Part shown: positions 33,414 through 35,957 of the stretch, piece after piece
Layout: the number at the start of each line of letters is the position of its first letter
Position numbering within the stretch: the first letter of the stretch is position 1
Position numbers and translations under genes: made by a program
NCBI GenBank assembly: GCA_947378425.1
Contig: CANCJV010000040.1
Location: 1 to 35,957, forward strand
Length of the DNA: 35,957 bases
Source of the DNA: Synechococcaceae cyanobacterium
Lineage (GTDB): Bacteria; Cyanobacteriota; Cyanobacteriia; PCC-6307; Cyanobiaceae
Direction: 5' to 3'
The notes under the pieces: generated by a model
Told to the model about the DNA's origin: nothing
Databases searched by the model: none
Seen by the model: the letters and a program-made list of their open reading frames with translations, nothing else

Positions 33414-34484
33414 TTGGAGCTGTCCCTTTCGGGTGGCGAGCGGCAGCGGCTCGCTTCGTTGCTGGCGGCGGTGGCCACGCTGTTGCTGTTGTTCTTCGTC
33501 CTGGCGGTGGCTTTGCCGTTGTTGCCGCTCAAGTTGTCGGATCCGTTCTGGCAGCTGGCCTTCACCGCTGCGCTCTGCAGCAACGGCTTTCTGGCCTTAC
33601 TGGCGGCGCTGCTGCTCAATCTGGCGGAGGCACTGCTGCCGGAGGCCGATTGGCTGGTGGGGCGCCGCCAGCTGGTGGGGGCCCTGTGCCGCTGGGTGGC
33701 TTTCGGCTATCTGCTGCTGATTCCGTTGCAGGGTCTGGCGGCCTGGCGGGCCCTGGATTGGGCCGGTGCCGCCGAATCCCGTGGAGCCCGCCAGGAGCTG
33801 GTGCGCATCGCCCAGTTCCGCCAGGCCGTCGCCAGTGCCGGCAGCATGGCGGCCCTGCAGGCCAATCTGGTGGCGATCCAGGCCCCGCCACTGAGCCCAG
33901 AGGATCAGCGTGAGGGTCTGGCGGCGATCAAAGTCGGCCTGCTGGGCCAGCTGCAGGCCGCTGAGCAGCGGGCCGCGGCGGTGGCTGGTCAGGCGGGTGG
34001 AGGCGCAGGATCGGTGCCTGCCAAGGCCTTGGATCCAGCCCAACTCATCGCCCTGGGCAAGGACAGCCTGCGGGTGGTGCTGCTGTCGCTGGGCTTTGCC
34101 CTGGCCTTTGCTGCCGCTGCCCAGCGCAAAGGCAGTGAGCTCTCCTTGCGGGCTGAATGGTCGTTGGCCGCCGAAGGAGTGCTGGAGGCGGCTCTGCTCT
34201 GGCAGCAGGAGCGGCGGGAGAACCAGGAGGAGCGCCAACAGCTGCGCCAGGAGCAGCAACGCTCCCAACGGCTTCGCCAGCACCTGAAACGCCAACAGGA
34301 ACCCGGGGCCGAGCACCAGCAGCACCAAGGCTCGTCCCACCGCAGCCAAGCCAACGCCCAGGACAAGTCAAAGCCCAGGCCCCCAGCCGCTGCAGGCAGC
34401 CGCTCCAACACCCGCAACCGTGGCGCCGATGCTGACTACTTCGAAGCCCTGGCCGGTGAGCAGGGGGATCAGACTGATGGATGA
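33414..34484 (+). CDS. HpsJ-like membrane protein (exosortase-associated type)
   Basis: 356 residues from a TTG start (33414), 9 bases after the preceding stop; no in-frame ATG lies near the N-terminus. Three or four membrane helices: LLAAVATLLLLFFVLAVALPLL, FTAALCSNGFLALLAALLLNLAEALL, VAFGYLLLIPLQGLAAW and, near residues 220-240, VVLLSLGFALAFAAAA. Between them is a helical extracytoplasmic segment. The C-terminus is a long Gln/Arg/Glu-rich coiled coil with a polar tail (about 260-356). Topology and the LLIPLQG motif resemble HpsJ-like proteins found with cyanoexosortases and hormogonium polysaccharide loci, and the neighbouring PEP-CTERM-like protein supports that. The function is not established. 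Confidence 0.6.
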   Translation: MELSLSGGERQRLASLLAAVATLLLLFFVLAVALPLLPLKLSDPFWQLAFTAALCSNGFLALLAALLLNLAEALLPEADWLVGRRQLVGALCRWVAFGYLLLIPLQGLAAWRALDWAGAAESRGARQELVRIAQFRQAVASAGSMAALQANLVAIQAPPLSPEDQREGLAAIKVGLLGQLQAAEQRAAAVAGQAGGGAGSVPAKALDPAQLIALGKDSLRVVLLSLGFALAFAAAAQRKGSELSLRAEWSLAAEGVLEAALLWQQERRENQEERQQLRQEQQRSQRLRQHLKRQQEPGAEHQQHQGSSHRSQANAQDKSKPRPPAAAGSRSNTRNRGADADYFEALAGEQGDQTDG

Positions 34485-34550
34485 GGCCCAGGTTGCGGGG
34501 CCAAGCCATGCCAGGGTTCCTTCAAGTTCCGGCGTGGCTGGTCAGGCAGC

Positions 34551-35278
34551 GTGGATTATCTCAGCCACATCAAGCGATCCCGGTCGCAGTACGCCTCCGC
34601 TCTCACCTGGTTCCTGAGCAGCGACATTCGCCCCAGTGGAGGCTTCGCCTCCTCCCGCCGGGTGCTGCTCTACGGCCTCTTTCAAGCCTCTCTGAGCCGC
34701 CAGCGCGTGAGCTTCATGGTCACCACCGAAGCCGAAGCATTCGAGGCACTGGCCCCTGCCGGCCCGGCATGCTGCTCATCACCCCGAATCTGGAGGAGGG
34801 CGACTGGCTCCAGCTGATCGAACGGGCCCGTTCCATCGTCGATGACATCCGCACGATCGTGCTCTGCGACCTTTACCACGACGACCTGATCGCGGCCGGC
34901 CACTCCAGCGCCGATGCGATGATCTGCGAACAGGAGGTGAGTTCTGAGGCGCAGCCCCTCAAGTCGTTGGTGATCACTCTGTCCCTGGGCCGCCGCTACC
35001 GCTCCCCGGCCGTGGAGGCCGCCCTCCGTGCCGACCAGGCAGAGGTTGATAAGGGCTGGCGGGATGGGGCGCCTGCGCTCACCATCCGGGAACGGGAGTT
35101 GATCGATCTGTGGGTGGAGGGCCTGGGGGATCGACAGGCGGCCGAACGGCTCGGGGTCAGCTACGCCACCGCCCGCAGCTACGGCCACACGGTGCGCCGG
35201 AAACTGGGTGCCACCAGCCGCGCACAGGTGCTGCTCAAGGTGCTGAGCCTGGGCCTGGCCCGGGTGGCGGGCCGCTGA
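34551..35278 (+). pseudogene. LuxR-type response regulator, frameshifted
   Basis: An N-terminal half in one frame (from GTG 34551: SGGFASSRRVLLYGLFQASLSRQRVSFMVTTEAEAFEALAPA) and a C-terminal half in another (from about 34766: GMLLITPNLEEGDWLQLIERARSIVDDIRTIVL onward) together form a receiver-like domain. The LuxR helix-turn-helix is LTIRERELIDLWVEGLGDRQAAERLGVSYATARSYGHTVRRKLG, then SRAQVLLKVLSLGLARV. A single missing base near 34750-34770, in the run CCCCTGCCGGCCCGG, explains the switch. The C-terminal DNA-binding part could still be made from an internal ATG (34769). Alternatives are a sequencing error or a programmed shift. Next to the HpsJ-like gene, so it might once have regulated that cluster. 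Confidence 0.75.
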
Positions 35279-35363
35279 AGGCGGACAAAATGGCGGAGCT
35301 GGAGAATTCCTGAACAACCTTCCCGTTACCCGCTCCCGTGCCAGTCCTGGCCGCGCTTCGGGA

Positions 35364-35957
35364 TCAGAAGCCCCCGGGCCTGGGCCGAGCTGACGACAGC
35401 GACACATTCACCACCGACTGAGCCACCGCCGACCGTGCCGGATCAGGCAGCTGGGGGCCGGGGGGAGAAGACCGCGGCGCCTGGGGCACCGCCACCACGT
35501 TGAAGGCGATCGACCAGCGCTCCCCCTCACCGCGGAACGGGGCCACCGAATGGGGCTGCCAGGCCGGAAACACATAAAAGTCACCGGGCACAGGCAACAC
35601 GTATTCGGCCATGCCGGTGCGGAAACTCTGGATGTGCCATTCCTCCGGCCCGTGAAAACAGAGCTGGCCGTCGAAGCTCTCGCCGTTGATCTGGGGTGGC
35701 ACCTGCAGAAACAACACACCCGAGAAACTGCCGCCATGGGTGTGGGTGGGGTTGTAATCACCCTGGCGCTGCACATTGAGCCAGAGATCAATCATCTGCA
35801 GGTTGTAGCGCCCCTGCACCCAGGGACCCCGGCCCTGGGGGGGCTGCTTGTCGATCACATGGCGGATCCAGCGCTCACAGCCCGGCAGGATCAGATCGCG
35901 ACAGAGCTCGATCACCGCCGGCTGATCCGGCCGCAGCTCCCGCTGCTGAAACAGCTG
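35364..35957 (-). CDS. 2OG-Fe(II) oxygenase-like protein, 5' end outside window
   Basis: The frame is open to the right edge (it continues as QLFQQRELRPDQPA before the GTG at 35915), so the N-terminus is probably missing. Family pattern: LWLNVQRQGDYNPTHTHGGSFSGVLFLQVP, with a His-x-His typical of iron binding. Further on are GDFYVFPAWQPHSVAPFRGEGERWSIAFNVV, with the distal His and the Arg that binds 2-oxoglutarate. This matches the putative 2OG-Fe(II) oxygenase family TIGR02466 as I recall it. The C-terminal ~35 residues are Pro/Ser-rich. The substrate is unknown; hydroxylation of a small molecule or protein is the family expectation. Confidence 0.75.
   Translation of the reverse strand, partial: QLFQQRELRPDQPAVIELCRDLILPGCERWIRHVIDKQPPQGRGPWVQGRYNLQMIDLWLNVQRQGDYNPTHTHGGSFSGVLFLQVPPQINGESFDGQLCFHGPEEWHIQSFRTGMAEYVLPVPGDFYVFPAWQPHSVAPFRGEGERWSIAFNVVAVPQAPRSSPPGPQLPDPARSAVAQSVVNVSLSSARPRPGGF

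Overview
The window is a GC-rich, gene-dense bacterial segment that looks chromosomal and cyanobacterial, most likely from the Synechococcus/Cyanobium (picocyanobacterial) group. That assignment is an inference from gene content: an RpaA-type response regulator, an egtB-egtD operon followed by two small proteins of the cyanobacterial 'hercynine metabolism' type, mreB-mreC-mreD followed by a solute-binding lipoprotein gene, and a protein with a cyanobacterial PEP-CTERM-like C-terminus next to an HpsJ-like gene. No rRNA, tRNA, CRISPR array, transposase or phage gene was recognised.

Layout. About 0.6-7.9 kb: a complete type I secretion cassette of the NHLM bacteriocin-export type (TolC-like outer-membrane protein, HlyD-like adaptor, two ABC permease/ATPases), with overlapping or nearly abutting genes. 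The first ABC protein has a C39 peptidase-like domain in which both catalytic Cys and His are replaced, and no precursor peptide or maturation enzyme is visible. 8.0-11.9 kb: smpB, a membrane-anchored Ser/Thr kinase-like protein with an unusual active site and a perfect 27-bp inverted repeat in its activation segment, and a Cds1/CysK-type PLP enzyme. 12.0-15.1 kb: a four-gene translationally coupled ergothioneine operon (egtB, egtD and two small accessory genes). 15.5-20.2 kb: an ElyC/SanA-type membrane protein, a small unknown gene, lysS, an FkbM methyltransferase and rpaA.

20.3-24.7 kb: the cell-shape operon mreB-mreC-mreD, coupled to a sugar-type ABC solute-binding lipoprotein, with ssb transcribed the other way. 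24.9-30.8 kb: dedA, ahcY (with a strong terminator), tsaE, a methyltransferase-glycosyltransferase fusion, and mutY, which has no ATG, GTG or TTG codon ahead of its homologous N-terminus and probably starts at ATT.

30.8-36.0 kb is an accessory region that shows decay. An intact MNT nucleotidyltransferase (antitoxin type) is followed by a HEPN partner broken by a short stop-containing insert and a frameshift. The insert is a near-exact inverted copy of a segment of the neighbouring MNT gene. Then come a TPR protein, a secreted protein with a PEP-CTERM-like sorting tail, an HpsJ-like membrane protein, a frameshifted LuxR-type response regulator and a 2OG-Fe(II) oxygenase-like gene that runs off the right edge. 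The main candidates for novelty are the peptidase-dead NHLM exporter, the self-templated HEPN disruption, the palindrome in the kinase activation loop and the mutY start.
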